Below are positions 38,411 to 49,500 of a stretch of 64,000 bases of DNA, piece after piece. The DNA is from Arenicola marina (taxonomy: Eukaryota; Annelida; Polychaeta; Arenicolidae): contig CAXHSH010000379.1 in the NCBI GenBank assembly GCA_964019135.1, positions 558,001 through 622,000 on the forward strand, read 5' to 3'. The number at the start of each line of letters is the position of its first letter. Positions within the stretch are counted from its first letter, which is position 1. A model generated the notes under the pieces. That model did not search any database and had not been told where the DNA came from. It worked only from the letters and a program-made list of their open reading frames with translations. A program made the translations under genes and the position numbers.

Positions 38411-38440
38411 GAGTACTTCGTGTAGTATATCCCTGAAAGC
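38411..38440. other. empty paralogous insertion site
   Basis: The unit reads CTTCGTGTAGTATAT then CCCTGAAAGC with no interruption. In the retrotransposon-bearing paralogues the left flank ends in GTAGTATAT (44,449 and 55,726) and the right flank resumes with ATCCCTGAAAGC (46,506 and 57,783). The upstream flank 38,116-38,316 matches 44,135-44,335 at offset 6,019. This site therefore shows the pre-insertion state. Another empty site is near 42,146. Confidence 0.8.
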
Positions 38441-39432
38441 GAGTGTTTTGAGTAGCATATCGGTAGAACCGAGTGTTTTGGTCAAGAAAATGATCGAATC
38501 ATGTTTGTTTGTGTTGTATATCGCTAAAGCCGAGTGTTTTGTACCGAATGTCGCTATAACCGAGTGTTTTGTATAGAAAATCCCTAAAACCGAATGTTTT
38601 GAGCAGTATATCGGTAGGACGGAGTGTTTTGGTCAAGAAAATGATCGAATCATATTTGTTTGTGTTGTATATCACTAAAGCCGAGTGTTTTGTACCGTAT
38701 GTCGCTATACCCGAGAGTTTGGTGTAGTATATCCCTAAAAGCGAATGTTTTCTGAATAATATATCGCTAAAACGGCGTGTGTTTTTGTCGCTATAACCGG
38801 GTGTTGTTAACAGTATATCGCTTGTACCGAGTGTTTTGGTTAATAAAATGATCGAATCATGTCTGTTTGTGTTATATATCGCTAAAGCCGAGTGATTTGT
38901 ACAGGATGTCGCTATAACTGAGTGTTGGGTGAAGTATATCCCTAAAAGCGAATGTTTTAGTAGTATGTCCCTAAAAGCGAGTGCCTTGAGTAGTATATCG
39001 CTAAAACCGAGTGTATTGTACAGTATGTCGCTATAACTGAGATTTTTGCGCAGTATGTCGCTATAACCGAGTTTTTTGTATAGTAAATCCCTAGAACCGA
39101 GTGTTTTGAGCAGTATATCGGAAGAACCGAGTGTTTTGGTCAAGAAAATGATCGAATGATGTTTGTTTGTGTTGTATATCACTAAAGGCGAGTGTTTTGT
39201 ACCGTATGTCGCTATACCTGAGAGTTTGGTATAGTATATCCCTAAAATCGAATGTTTTGAATAATATATCGCTAAAACCGGGCGTGTTTTGTGCAGTATG
39301 TCGTTATAACCGAGTGTTTTGAGTAGTATATCGCTCGTACCCAGTGTTTTGAGCAGTATGTCGCTCTAACTGAGTGTTTTGGGAAGTGGAATACTGGAAT
39401 GTGGTGTGCTTCCCTAGTATGTCGCTAAAACT

Positions 39433-40990
39433 GAGTGTGTTGTAGGGTATGTCTCTATTACAGAGTGTTTTGTACAGTATATCCCAAAAACCGAGTGCTT
39501 CGTGTAGTATATCCTTGAAAGCGAGTGTTTAGAATAATATATCGCTAAAACCGGGCGTGTTTTGTGCAGTATGTCGTTATAACCGAGTGTTTTGAGCAGT
39601 ATATCGCTCGTACCCAGTGTTTTGAGCAGTATATCGCTCTAACTGAGTGTTTTGGGAAGTGGAATACTGGAATGTGGTGTGCTTCCCTAGTATGTCTCTA
39701 AAACTGAGTGTTTTGTACAATATTTCGCTATAACCGAGTGTTTTGTACCGAATGTCGCTATAACCGAGTGTTTTGTATAGAAAATCCCTAAAACCGAATG
39801 TTTTGAGCAGTATATCGGTAGAACCGAGTGTTTTGGTCAAGAAAATGATCGAATCATGTTTCTTTGTGTTGTATATCACTAAAGCCGAGTGTTTTGTACC
39901 GTATGTCGCTATACCCGAGAGTTTGGTGTAGTATATCCCTAAAAGCGAATGTTTTTTGAAAAATATATCGCTAAAACCGTGTGTGTTTTGCGCAGTATGT
40001 CGCTATAACCGGGTGTTTTTAACAGTATATCGCTTGTACCGAGTGTTTTGGTTAATAAAATGATCGAATCATGTCTGTTTGTGATGTATATCGCTAAAGC
40101 CGAGTGATTTGTACAGGATGTCGCTATAACTGAGTGTTAGGGGAAGTATATCCCTAAAAGCGAATGTGTTTAGTAGTATGTCCCTAAAAGCGAGTGCCTT
40201 GAGTAGTATATCGCTAAAACAGAGTGTGTTGTAGGGTATGTCTCTATTACAGAGTGTTTTGTACAGTATATCCCAAAAACCGAGTGCTTCGTGTAGTATA
40301 TCCCTGAAAGCGAGTGTTTAGAATAATATATCGCTAAAACCGGGCGTGTTTTGTGCAGTATGTCGTTATAACCGAGTGTTTTGAGCAGTATATCGCTCCT
40401 AACCAGTGTTTTGAGCAGTATATCGCTCTAACTGAGTGTTTTGGGAAGTGGAATACTGGAATGTGGTGTGCTTCCCTAGTATGTCTCTAAAACTGAGTGT
40501 TTTGTACAATATTTCGCTATAACCGAGTGTTTTGTACCGAATGTCGCTATAACCGAGTGTTTTGTATAGAAAATCCCTAAAACCGAATGTTTTGAGCAGT
40601 ATATCGGTAGAACCGAGTGTTTTGGTCAAGAAAATGATCGAATCATGTTTCTTTGTGTTGTATATCACTAAAGCCGAGTGTTTTGTACCGTATGTCGCTA
40701 TACCCGAGAGTTTGGTGTAGTATATCCCTAAAAGCGAATGTTTTCTAAAAAATATATCGCTAAAACCGTCTGTGTTTTGCGCAGTATGTCGCTATAACCG
40801 GGTGTTTTTAACAGTATATCGCTTGTACCGAGTGTTTTGGTTAATAAAATGATCGAATCATGTCTGTTTGTGTTGTATATCGCTAAAGCCGAGTGATTTG
40901 TACAGGATGTCGCTATAACTGAGTGTTGGGTGAAGTATATCCCTAGAAGCGAATGTTTTTAGTAGTATGTCCCTAAAAGCGAGTGCCTTG
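39433..40990. repeat. 789-bp direct tandem duplication
   Basis: GAGTGTGTTGTAGGGTATG at 39,433 recurs at 40,222. The private variant GTGTTTAGAATAAT at about 39,526 recurs 789 bases later. The same 789-bp period, without the private variants, is found again at 49,491-51,370. Confidence 0.8.
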
Positions 40991-43900
40991 AGTAGTATAT
41001 CGCTAAAACCGCACGTTTTGCGTAGTATGTCCCTAAAATCCAGTGTTTTGAGTAGTACATCATTATAACAGAGTGTTTTGGTCAAGGAAATGATCGAATC
41101 ATGTTTGTTTGTGTTGTATATCGCTAAAGCCGAGTGTTTTGTACCGAATGTCGCTATAACCGAGTGTTTTGTATAGAAAATCCCTAAAACCGAGTGTTTT
41201 GAGCAGTATATCGGTAGAACCAATGTTTTGGTCAAAAAAATTATCGAATCATGTTTGTTTGTATTGTATATCACTAAAGCCGAGTGTTTTGTACCGTATG
41301 TCGCTATACCGGAGAGTTTGGTGTAGTATATCCCTAAAAGCGAGTGTTTTTTGAATAATATATCGCTAAAACCGTGTGTGATTTGTGCAGTATGTCGCTA
41401 TAACCGAGTGTTTTGAGCAGTATGTCGCTCGTACCGAGTGTTTTGTGCAGTATGTCGCTATAACCGAGTGTTTTGCGTAGTATGTCCCTAAAATCGAGTG
41501 TTTTGAGTAGTATATCATTATAACAGGGTGTGTTGTAGAGTATGTCGCTATTACCGAGTGTTTTGTACAGTATATCCCTAAAACCGAGTGCTTCGTGGAG
41601 TATATCTCTAAAAGCGAGTGTTTTGAGTAGCATATCGGTAGAACCGAGTGTTTTGGTCAAGAAAATGATCGAATCATGTTTGTTTGTGTTGTATATCGCT
41701 AAACCGAGTATTTTGTACCGAATGTCGCTATACCTGAGAGTTTGGTATAGTATATCCCTAAAAGCGATTGTTTTGACTAATATATTGCTAAAACCGATTG
41801 TGTTTTGTGCAGTATCTCGCGATAACCGAGTGTTTTTAGCAGTATATCGTTTGTACCGAGTGTTTTGGTCAAGAAAATGATCGAATCATGTTTGTTTGTG
41901 TTGTATGTCGCTAACGTCGAGTGTTTTGTACCGTATGTCGCTATACCTGAGAGTTTGGTATAGTATATCCCTAAAAGCGATTGTTTTGACTAATATATCG
42001 CTATAACCGTGTGTTTTGCGTAATATGTCCCTAAAAGCGAGTGTTTTGAGCAGTATATCATTAAAACAGAGTGTGTTGTAGAGTATGTCGCTATTACAGA
42101 GTGTTTTGTACAGTATATCCCAAAAACCGAGTGCTTCGTGTAGTATATCCCTGAAAGCGAGTGTTTTGAGTAGCATATCGGTAGAACCGAGTGTTTTGGT
42201 CAAGAAAATGATCGAATCATGTTTGTTTGTGATGTATATCGCTAAAGCCGAATGTTTTGTACCGAATGTCGCTATAACCGAGTGTTTTGTATAGAAAATC
42301 CCTAAAACCGAATGTTTTGAGCAGTATATCGGTAGAACCGAGTGTTTTGGTCAAGAAAATGATCGAATCATATTTGTTTGTGTTGTAAATCACTAAAGCC
42401 GAGTGTTTTGTACCGTATGTCGCTATACCCGAGAGTTTGGTGTAGTATATCCCTAAAAGCGAATGTTTTCTGAATAATATATCTCTAAAACGGCGTGTGT
42501 TTTGTGCAGTTTGTCGCTATAACCGGGTGTTGTTAACAGTATATCGCTTGTACCGAGTGTTTTGGTTAATAAAATGATCGAATCATGTCTGTTTGTGTTA
42601 TATATCGCTAAAGGCGAGTGATTTGTACAGGATGTCGCTATAACTGAGTGTTGGGTGAAGTATATCCCTAAAAGCGAATGTTTTAGTAGTATGTCCCTAA
42701 AAGCGAGTGCCTTGAGTAGTATGTCGCTAAAACCGAGTGTATTGTACAGTATGTCGCTATAACCGAGTGTTTTGTATAGAAAATCCCTAAAACCGAATGT
42801 TTTGAGCAGTATATCGGTAGAACCGAGTGTTTTGGTCAAGAAAATGATCGAATCATGTTTCTTTGTGTTGTATATCACTAAAGCCGAGTGTTTTGTACCG
42901 TATGTCGCCATACCCGAGAGTTTGGTGTAGTATATCCCTAAAAGCGAGTGTTTTCTGAAAAATATATCGCTAAAACCGTGTGTGTTTTGCGCAGTATGTC
43001 GCTATAACCGGGTGTTTTTAACAGTATATCGCTTGTACCGAGTGTTTTGGTTAATAAAATGATCGAATCATGTCTGTTTGTGTTGTATATCGCTAAAGCC
43101 GAGTGATTTGTACAGGATGTCGCTATAACTGAGTGTTGGGTGAAGTATATCCCTAAAAGCGAATGTGTTTAGTAGTATGTCCCTAAAAGCGAGTGCCTTG
43201 AGTAGTATATCGCTAAAACCGAGAGTATTGTGCAGTATGTCACTATTACCGAGTGTTTGGTGCAGTATATCCCTAAAACCGAACGTTTTGCGTAGTATGT
43301 CCCTAAAATCGAGTGTTTTGAGTAGTACATCATTATAACAGAGTGTTTTGGTCAAGAAAATGATCGAATCATGTTTGTTTGTGTTGTATATCGCTAAAGC
43401 CGAGTGTTTTGTACGGAATGTCGCTATAACCGAGTGTTTTGTATAGAAAATCCCTAAAACCGAGTGTTTTGAGCAGTATATCGGTAGAACCGAGTGTTTT
43501 GGTCAAGAAAATTATCGAATCATGTTTGTTTGTATTGTATATCACTAAAGCCGAGTGTTTTGTACCGTATGTCGCTATACCGGAGAGTTTGGTGTAGTAT
43601 ATTCCTAAAAGCGAGTGTTTTTTGAATAATATATCGCTAAAACCGTGTGTGATTTGTGCAGTATGTCGCTATAACCGAGTGTTTTGAGCAGTATGTCGCT
43701 CGTACCGAGTGTTTTGTGCAGTATGTCGCTATAACCGAGTGTTTTGCGTAGTATGTCCCTAAAATCGAGTGTTTTGAGTAGTATATCATTATAACAGGGT
43801 GTGTTGTAGAGTATGTCGCTATTACCGAGTGTTTTGTACAGTATATCCCTAAAACCGAGTGCTTCGTGGAGTATATCTCTAAAAGCGAGTGTTTTGAGTA

Positions 43901-44449
43901 GCATATCGGTAGAATCGAGTGTTTTGGTCAAGAAATGATCGAATCATGTTTGTTTGTGTTGTATATCGCTAAACCGAGTATTTTGTACCGAATGTCACTA
44001 TACCTGAGAGTTTGGTATAGTATATCCCTAAAAGCGATTGTTTTGACTAATATATTGCTAAAACCGATTGTGTTTTGTGCAGTATCTCGCGATAACCGAG
44101 TGTTTTTAGCAGTATATCGTTTGTACCGAGTGTTTTGGTCAAGAAAATGATCGAATCATGTTTGTTTGTGTTGTATGTCGCTAAACCGAGTATTTTGTAC
44201 CGAATGTCGCTATACCTGAGACTTTGGTATAGTATATCCCTAAAAGCGATTGTTTTGACTAATATATCGCTAAAACCGATTGTGTTTTGTGCAGTATGTC
44301 GCTATAACCGTGTGTTTTGCGTAATATGTCCCTAAAAGCGAGTGTTTTGAGCAGTATATCATTAAAACAGAGTGTGTTGTAGAGTATGTCGCTATTACAG
44401 AGTGTTTTGTACAGTATATCCCAAAAACCGAGTGCTTCGTGTAGTATAT

Positions 44450-46336
44450 ACCTATAAGTACATAAAGGGGAAATGTAGCGAAGCTACGACTAACGGGAAG
44501 GAATTCTGGAAAGTTGTAAAACCACTGATATCAAGAAAAAACGCAAGCAGCGGAAACGTGTTACTGAAAGAGCGAGACGAAATAATATCAGATCCATCAA
44601 AGGTAAGTGACATATTTAATCAATATTTCATAGACGTTGCCAAAGACATAGGCCAACAAGATGACATACCAGATGATCAACCAATAGACGAAACCCTTCT
44701 TTATCACAAAGACCATAAATCCGTTATGGCTATAAAGGAAGGTAACCAAGGTATAACGGAAACTTTTAACTTTCGGGCAGTAAGTAGCCACGAAATATAC
44801 AATGCACTTAAAGGCATTGACGTGTCGAAGGCTAGTGGCTACGACAAGATACCTCCGAAGCTTATCAAGCTGGGAGCTGCCATCCTGTGTGAGCCATTAA
44901 GGTATGTGTTAAATATGACGATTAATTGTAATACGTTTCCAAAAGAACTAAAATACGCTGAAGTCACACCAATTTTCAAGAAGAAGGACAACTTAAATAA
45001 GGAAAACTACAGGCCAGTAAGTGTTCTCCCCTGTATCTCCAAGATATATGAAAAAATATTGTGTGACCAGCTTATGTCCTTTATGGAACCCCGGTTATCA
45101 CCCAGACTATCTGGGTTTAGAAAGGGACACAGTTGTCAAAGTCTACTGATGCGCTTAGTTGAAGACTCCAAAAATGCATTAGATAATAATCAAGTTATGG
45201 GAGCTATACTAATGGATCTCTCAAAAGCATTCGATTGTCTTCCACATAGATCATTGATTACCAAGATGAACGCTTATGGCATAAGTAAACAATCATGTAC
45301 GCTAGTTGCAAGCTATCTTACGAACCGCGAACAGAGGGTAAAACTAGGACATAATCGGAGCGAGTGGCTTACCCTCAAGAAAGGAGCACCACAGGGATCT
45401 GTTTTTGGTCCACATCTGTATAATGTATTTACGAATGACCTGCTTGTATCCACCGCACGGGAAACCGATAAGTATAATTATGCTGATGATAATACTGTGG
45501 CGGCTCAAGGTAAGGAGTTTAACAAGGTTAAAGTAACTCTAGAGAAGGCGTTATCGGAGATAACAACGTGGTTCGTCGACAATTACATGAAAGCGAACCC
45601 AAGTAAGTACCAGGCAATCGTGTTTGAAAAGAGAAACGAATTAAGTCAGCACAGATCGTTTTCGATTTCTGGAACAGAACTGGCAGCACAACAGGAAGTA
45701 ACATTACTAGGTATTCAACTGGACGCTGGGTTAACTTTCGGCAACCATATATCAAGTTTATGCAAGAAGGCTGGAAAAAGTCTCAATGTCTTAGCTAGAG
45801 TTTCTAAATTAATGGATGTTGATAGCAAACTTACGTTATTTCATGCTTTTATTCTTTCACATTTTAATTATTGTCCCGTTGTATGGCATTTTTGTGATAT
45901 GAAAAATATGCGTAAGATTGAAAAGATACAGGAGCGGGCATTGAGGTATGTGTTTAATGACTTTAGATCAGAATACGCAGAGTTGAGGAAGAGAGCGGGT
46001 AGACCATTGCTATATGTTGAACGATTGCGCTGCATATCATTAGAAGTTTACAAGAGTATCAACAAGATTGGGCCTAGTTATCTTCAGGACATGTATAACG
46101 TGAAGGAAAACAATTACATTTTAAAAAATGGGCTAAATTTATGTATGCCACGCGTTAAGACAACAGCTTATGGCCATAATTCATTGAAGTATCAAGGTAG
46201 CAAGCTATGGAACATGCTCAACAAGGAAACGAAGTTAGCCAAATCTGCCAAGCAATTTAAAACAACGCTGTCAACCTCGGATGTGTTATTGTGTCACTGT
46301 AATTCGTGCACATTATGTAACATAGCTAATGGGTAA
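44450..46336 (+). CDS. non-LTR retrotransposon reverse transcriptase, partial (copy 1)
   Basis: Reverse transcriptase of a non-LTR retrotransposon, which would copy the element RNA into DNA at a nicked target. The frame is open to the TAA at 46,334-46,336. Residue numbers count from the satellite-derived GTG at 44,372; residues 1-26 are satellite and element sequence starts at residue 27. Seen in order: NYRPVSVLP (212-220), GFRKGHSC (248-255), motif A DLSKAFD (catalytic Asp 282), motif B APQGS (339-343), motif C YADD (370-373, catalytic Asp 372 and 373), then a thumb and connector region with HFNYCPVVW (497-505). The C-terminus is rich in Cys (CHCNSCTLC, 641-649). No stop or frameshift interrupts it, but ORF1 and endonuclease are lost and the first in-frame ATG (44,726) is inside the domain. 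It is probably not independently functional. Confidence 0.85.
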   Translation, partial: TYKYIKGKCSEATTNGKEFWKVVKPLISRKNASSGNVLLKERDEIISDPSKVSDIFNQYFIDVAKDIGQQDDIPDDQPIDETLLYHKDHKSVMAIKEGNQGITETFNFRAVSSHEIYNALKGIDVSKASGYDKIPPKLIKLGAAILCEPLRYVLNMTINCNTFPKELKYAEVTPIFKKKDNLNKENYRPVSVLPCISKIYEKILCDQLMSFMEPRLSPRLSGFRKGHSCQSLLMRLVEDSKNALDNNQVMGAILMDLSKAFDCLPHRSLITKMNAYGISKQSCTLVASYLTNREQRVKLGHNRSEWLTLKKGAPQGSVFGPHLYNVFTNDLLVSTARETDKYNYADDNTVAAQGKEFNKVKVTLEKALSEITTWFVDNYMKANPSKYQAIVFEKRNELSQHRSFSISGTELAAQQEVTLLGIQLDAGLTFGNHISSLCKKAGKSLNVLARVSKLMDVDSKLTLFHAFILSHFNYCPVVWHFCDMKNMRKIEKIQERALRYVFNDFRSEYAELRKRAGRPLLYVERLRCISLEVYKSINKIGPSYLQDMYNVKENNYILKNGLNLCMPRVKTTAYGHNSLKYQGSKLWNMLNKETKLAKSAKQFKTTLSTSDVLLCHCNSCTLCNIANG

Positions 46337-46480
46337 GGTTTTATGAGATGCAAAGATTGTTATATTTTCATTGTCATATGTATATATATCTCATCCGCTC
46401 ATGTCATTTTATCATTGTCGGTCAATAGCACGTGTGCTAATGTTTATTGTTGACTTTTACATACCGACGTTAAATAAAAC
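46337..46480 (+). other. retrotransposon 3' UTR (copy 1)
   Basis: Non-coding, AT-rich stretch between the RT stop codon and the CTTAT tail. It includes a TATATATATC run near 46,380 and an AATAAA at 46,473-46,478 just before the tail. In CR1/L2-type elements the 3' end is recognised by the element's own RT. No stem-loop was confirmed by folding. It is identical by eye to 57,614-57,757. Confidence 0.7.
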
Positions 46481-46505
46481 TTTATCTTATCTTATCTTAT
46501 CTTAT
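46481..46505 (+). repeat. (CTTAT)n retrotransposon tail, copy 1
   Basis: Five pentamers, TTTAT then four CTTAT, directly before the satellite resumes as ATCCCTGAAAGC. Short tandem repeats instead of poly(A) at the 3' end are typical of CR1/L2-like non-LTR elements. Confidence 0.9.
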
Positions 46506-49500
46506 ATCCCTGAAAGCGAGTGTTTTGAGTAGCATATCGGTAGAACCGAGTGTTTTGGTCAAGAAAATGATCGAATCATGTTTGTTTGTGTTGTATGTCG
46601 CTATAACTGAGTTTTTTGTGCAGTATGTCGCTATAACCGAGTTTTTTGTATAGTAAATCCCTAGAACCGAGTGTTTTGAGCAGTATATCGGTAGAACCGA
46701 GTGTTTTGGTCAAGAAAATGATCGAATGATGTTTGTTTGTGTTGTATATCACTAAAGGCGAGTGTTTTGTACCGTATGTCGCTATACCTGAGAGTTTGGT
46801 ATAGTATATCCCTAAAAGCGAATGTTTTGAATAATATATCGCTAAAACCGGGCGTGTTTTGTGCAGTATGTCGTTATAACCGAGTGTTTTGAGTAGTATA
46901 TCGCTCGTACCCAGTGTTTTGAGCAGTATGTCGCTCTAACTGAGTGTTTTGGGAAGTGGAATACTGGAATGTGGTGTGCTTCCCTAGTATGTCGCTAAAA
47001 CTGAGTGTTTTGTACAATATTTCGCTATAACCGAGTGTTTTTTACAGTATATCGCTATAACCGAGTGTTACGTGTAGTAAATCCTTAAAAAACAGTGTTT
47101 TGAGTAGTTTATCGGTAGAACCGCGTGTTTTAGTCAATAAAATGATCGAATCCTGTTTGTTTGTGGAGTATATCGCTAAAGCCGAGTGTTTTGTACCGAA
47201 TGTCGCTATAACCGAGTGTTTTGTATAGAAAATCCCTAAAATCGAATGTTTTGAGCAGTATATCGGTAGAACCGAGTGTTTTGGTCAAGAAAATGATCGA
47301 ATCATGTTTCTTTTTTGTTGTATATCACTAAAGCCGAGTGTTTTGTACCGTATGTCGCTATACCCGAGAGTTTAGTGCAGTATATCACTGAAAGCGAGTG
47401 TTTTTATAATAATATATCGCTAAAACCGTGTGTGTTTTGTGCAGTATGTCGGTATAACCGCGTGTTTTTAGCAGTATTTCGCTATAACCGGGTGTTTTTA
47501 GCAGTATATCGCTTGTACCGAGTGTTTTGGTCAAGAAAATGATCGAATCATGTTTGTTTGTGTTGTATGTCGCTAAAGCCGAGTGTTTTGTACCGTATGT
47601 CGCTATACCTGAGAGTTTGGTATAGTATATCCCTAAAAGCAATTGTTTTGACTAATATATCGCTAAAACCGATTGTGTTTTGTGCAGTATGTCGCTATAA
47701 CTGAGTGTTTTGCGTAGTATGTCCCTAAAAGCGAGTGTTTTGAGTAGTATACCATTAAAACAGAGTGTGTTGTAGAGTATGTCGCTATTACCGAGTGTTT
47801 TGTACAGTATATCCCTAAAACCGAGTGCTTCGTGTAGTATATCTCCAAAAGCGAGTGTTTTGAGTAGCACATCGGTAGAACCGAGTGTTTTGGTCAAGAA
47901 AATTATCGAATCATGTTTGTTTGTGATGTATATCGCTAAAGCCGAGTGTTTTGTACCGAATGTCGCTATAACCGAGTGTTTTGTACAGAAAATCCATAAA
48001 ACGGAGTGTTTTGATCAGTATATCGGTAGAACCGAGTGTTTTGGTCAAGAAAATGATCGAATCATGTTTGTTTGTGTAGTATATCACTAAAGCCGAGTGT
48101 TTTGTACCGTATGTCGCTATACCTGAGAGTTTGGTGTAGTATATCCCTAAAAGCGAGTGTTTTGAATAATATATCGCTAAAACCGGGCGTGTTTTGTGCA
48201 GTATGTCGTTATAACCGAGTGTTTTGAGCAGTATATCGCTCGTACCCAGTGTTTTGAGCAGTATATCGCTCTAACTGAGTGTTTTGGGAAGTGGAATACT
48301 GGAATGTGGTGTGCTTCCCTAGTATGTCTCTAAAACTGAGTGTTTTGTACAATATTTCGCTATAACCGAGTGTTTTTACAGTATATCGCTATAACCGAGT
48401 GTTATGTGTAGTAAATCCTTAAAAAACAGAGTGTTTTGAGTAGTTTATCGGTAGAACCGCGTGTTTTAGTCAAGAAAATGATCGAATCCTGTTTGTTTGT
48501 GGAGTATATCGCTAAAGCCGAGTGTTTTGTACCGAATGTCGCTATAACCGAGTGTTTTGTATAGAAAATCCCTAAAACCGAATGTTTTGAGCAGTATATC
48601 GGTAGAACCGAGTGTTTTGGTCAAGAAAATGATCGAATCATGTTTCTTTGTGTTGTATATCACTAAAGCCGAGTGTTTTGTACCGTATGTCGCTATACCC
48701 GAGAGTTTGGTGTAGTATATCCCTAAAAGCGAGTGTTTTCTGCAAAATATATCGCTAAAACCGTGTGTGTTTTGCGCAGTATGTCGCTATAACCGGGTGT
48801 TTTTAACAGTATATCGCTTGTACCGAGTGTTTCGGTTAATAAAATGATCGAATCATGTCTGTTTGTGTTGTATATCGCTAAAGCCGAGTGATTTGTACAG
48901 GATGTCGCTATAACTGAGTGTTGGGTGAAGTATATCCCTAAAAGCGAATGTGTTTAGTAGTATGTCCCTAAAAGCGAGTGCTTCGTGGAGTATATCTCTA
49001 AAAGCGAGTGTTTTGAGTAGCATATCGGTAGAACCGAGTGTTTTAGTCAAGAAAATGATCGAATCATGTTTGTTTGTGTTGTATATCGCTAAACCGAGTA
49101 TTTTGTACCGAATGTCGCTATACCTGAGAGTTTGGTATAGTATATCCCTAAAAGCGATTGTTTTGACTAATATATTGCTAAAACCGATTGTGTTTTGTGC
49201 AGTATCTCGCCATAACCGAGTGTTTTTAGCAGTATATCGTTTGTACCGAGTGTTTTGGTCAAGAAAATGATCGAATCATGTTTGTTTGTGTTGTATGTTG
49301 CTAAAGTCGAGTGTTTTGTACCGTATGTCGCTATACCTGAGAGTTTGGTATAGTATATCCCTAAAAGCGATTGTTTTGACTAATATATCGCTAAAACCGA
49401 TTGTGTTTTGTGCAGTATGTCGCTATAACCGTGTGTTTTGCGTAATATGTCCCTAAAAGCGAGTGTTTTGAGCAGTATATCATTAAAACAGAGTGTGTTG

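Larger units (their letters stand above)
36651..44449. repeat. 30-bp satellite array, zone C left of retrotransposon copy 1
   Basis: Same 30-bp satellite. A block with TTTTTTGAATAATATATCGC and GTGTGTGATTTGTGC units appears at about 37,585, 41,334 and 43,605, and again at 52,396, 54,882 and 63,579. No gene is seen. The array runs without a break into the retrotransposon at 44,449/44,450. Confidence 0.9.
44450..46505 (+). mobile_element. 5'-truncated CR1/L2-like non-LTR retrotransposon, copy 1
   Basis: About 2.06 kb of non-satellite sequence sits inside a satellite unit. It holds the reverse transcriptase part of the second ORF of a non-LTR element, a 3' UTR of about 145 bp with AATAAA at 46,473-46,478, and a terminal run of five CTTAT-type repeats. 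The first ORF and the endonuclease domain expected upstream in a full element are absent, as in typical 5' truncation during target-primed reverse transcription. TATAT at 44,445-44,449 and 46,503-46,507 may be a 5-bp target-site duplication, but it overlaps the tail, so this is ambiguous. Family placement (CR1/L2/Rex1 group) is from motif pattern and tail type only. Confidence 0.88.

Noticed and set aside
38401..38440. CENP-B box resemblance in CTTCGTGTAGTATATCC
   Set aside because: TTCG is present, but the required downstream A and CGGG positions of the known box are not.
1..44371. More than a hundred apparent ORFs of 60-240 codons on both strands
   Set aside because: They are periodic translations of a 30-bp satellite (10 codons per unit), overlap in several frames, often need non-ATG starts, and are broken by units of 31, 32 or 61 bp.
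44372..44449. N-terminal 26 residues of the reverse transcriptase frame starting at GTG
   Set aside because: These codons lie in satellite sequence upstream of the insertion junction. GTG is not a normal start in an animal gene, so the coding feature is drawn from the junction.
45528..45755. Minus-strand frame inside the retrotransposon (also 44,597-44,791 and the equivalents in copy 2)
   Set aside because: They are shadows of the RT coding sequence with no recognisable domain.
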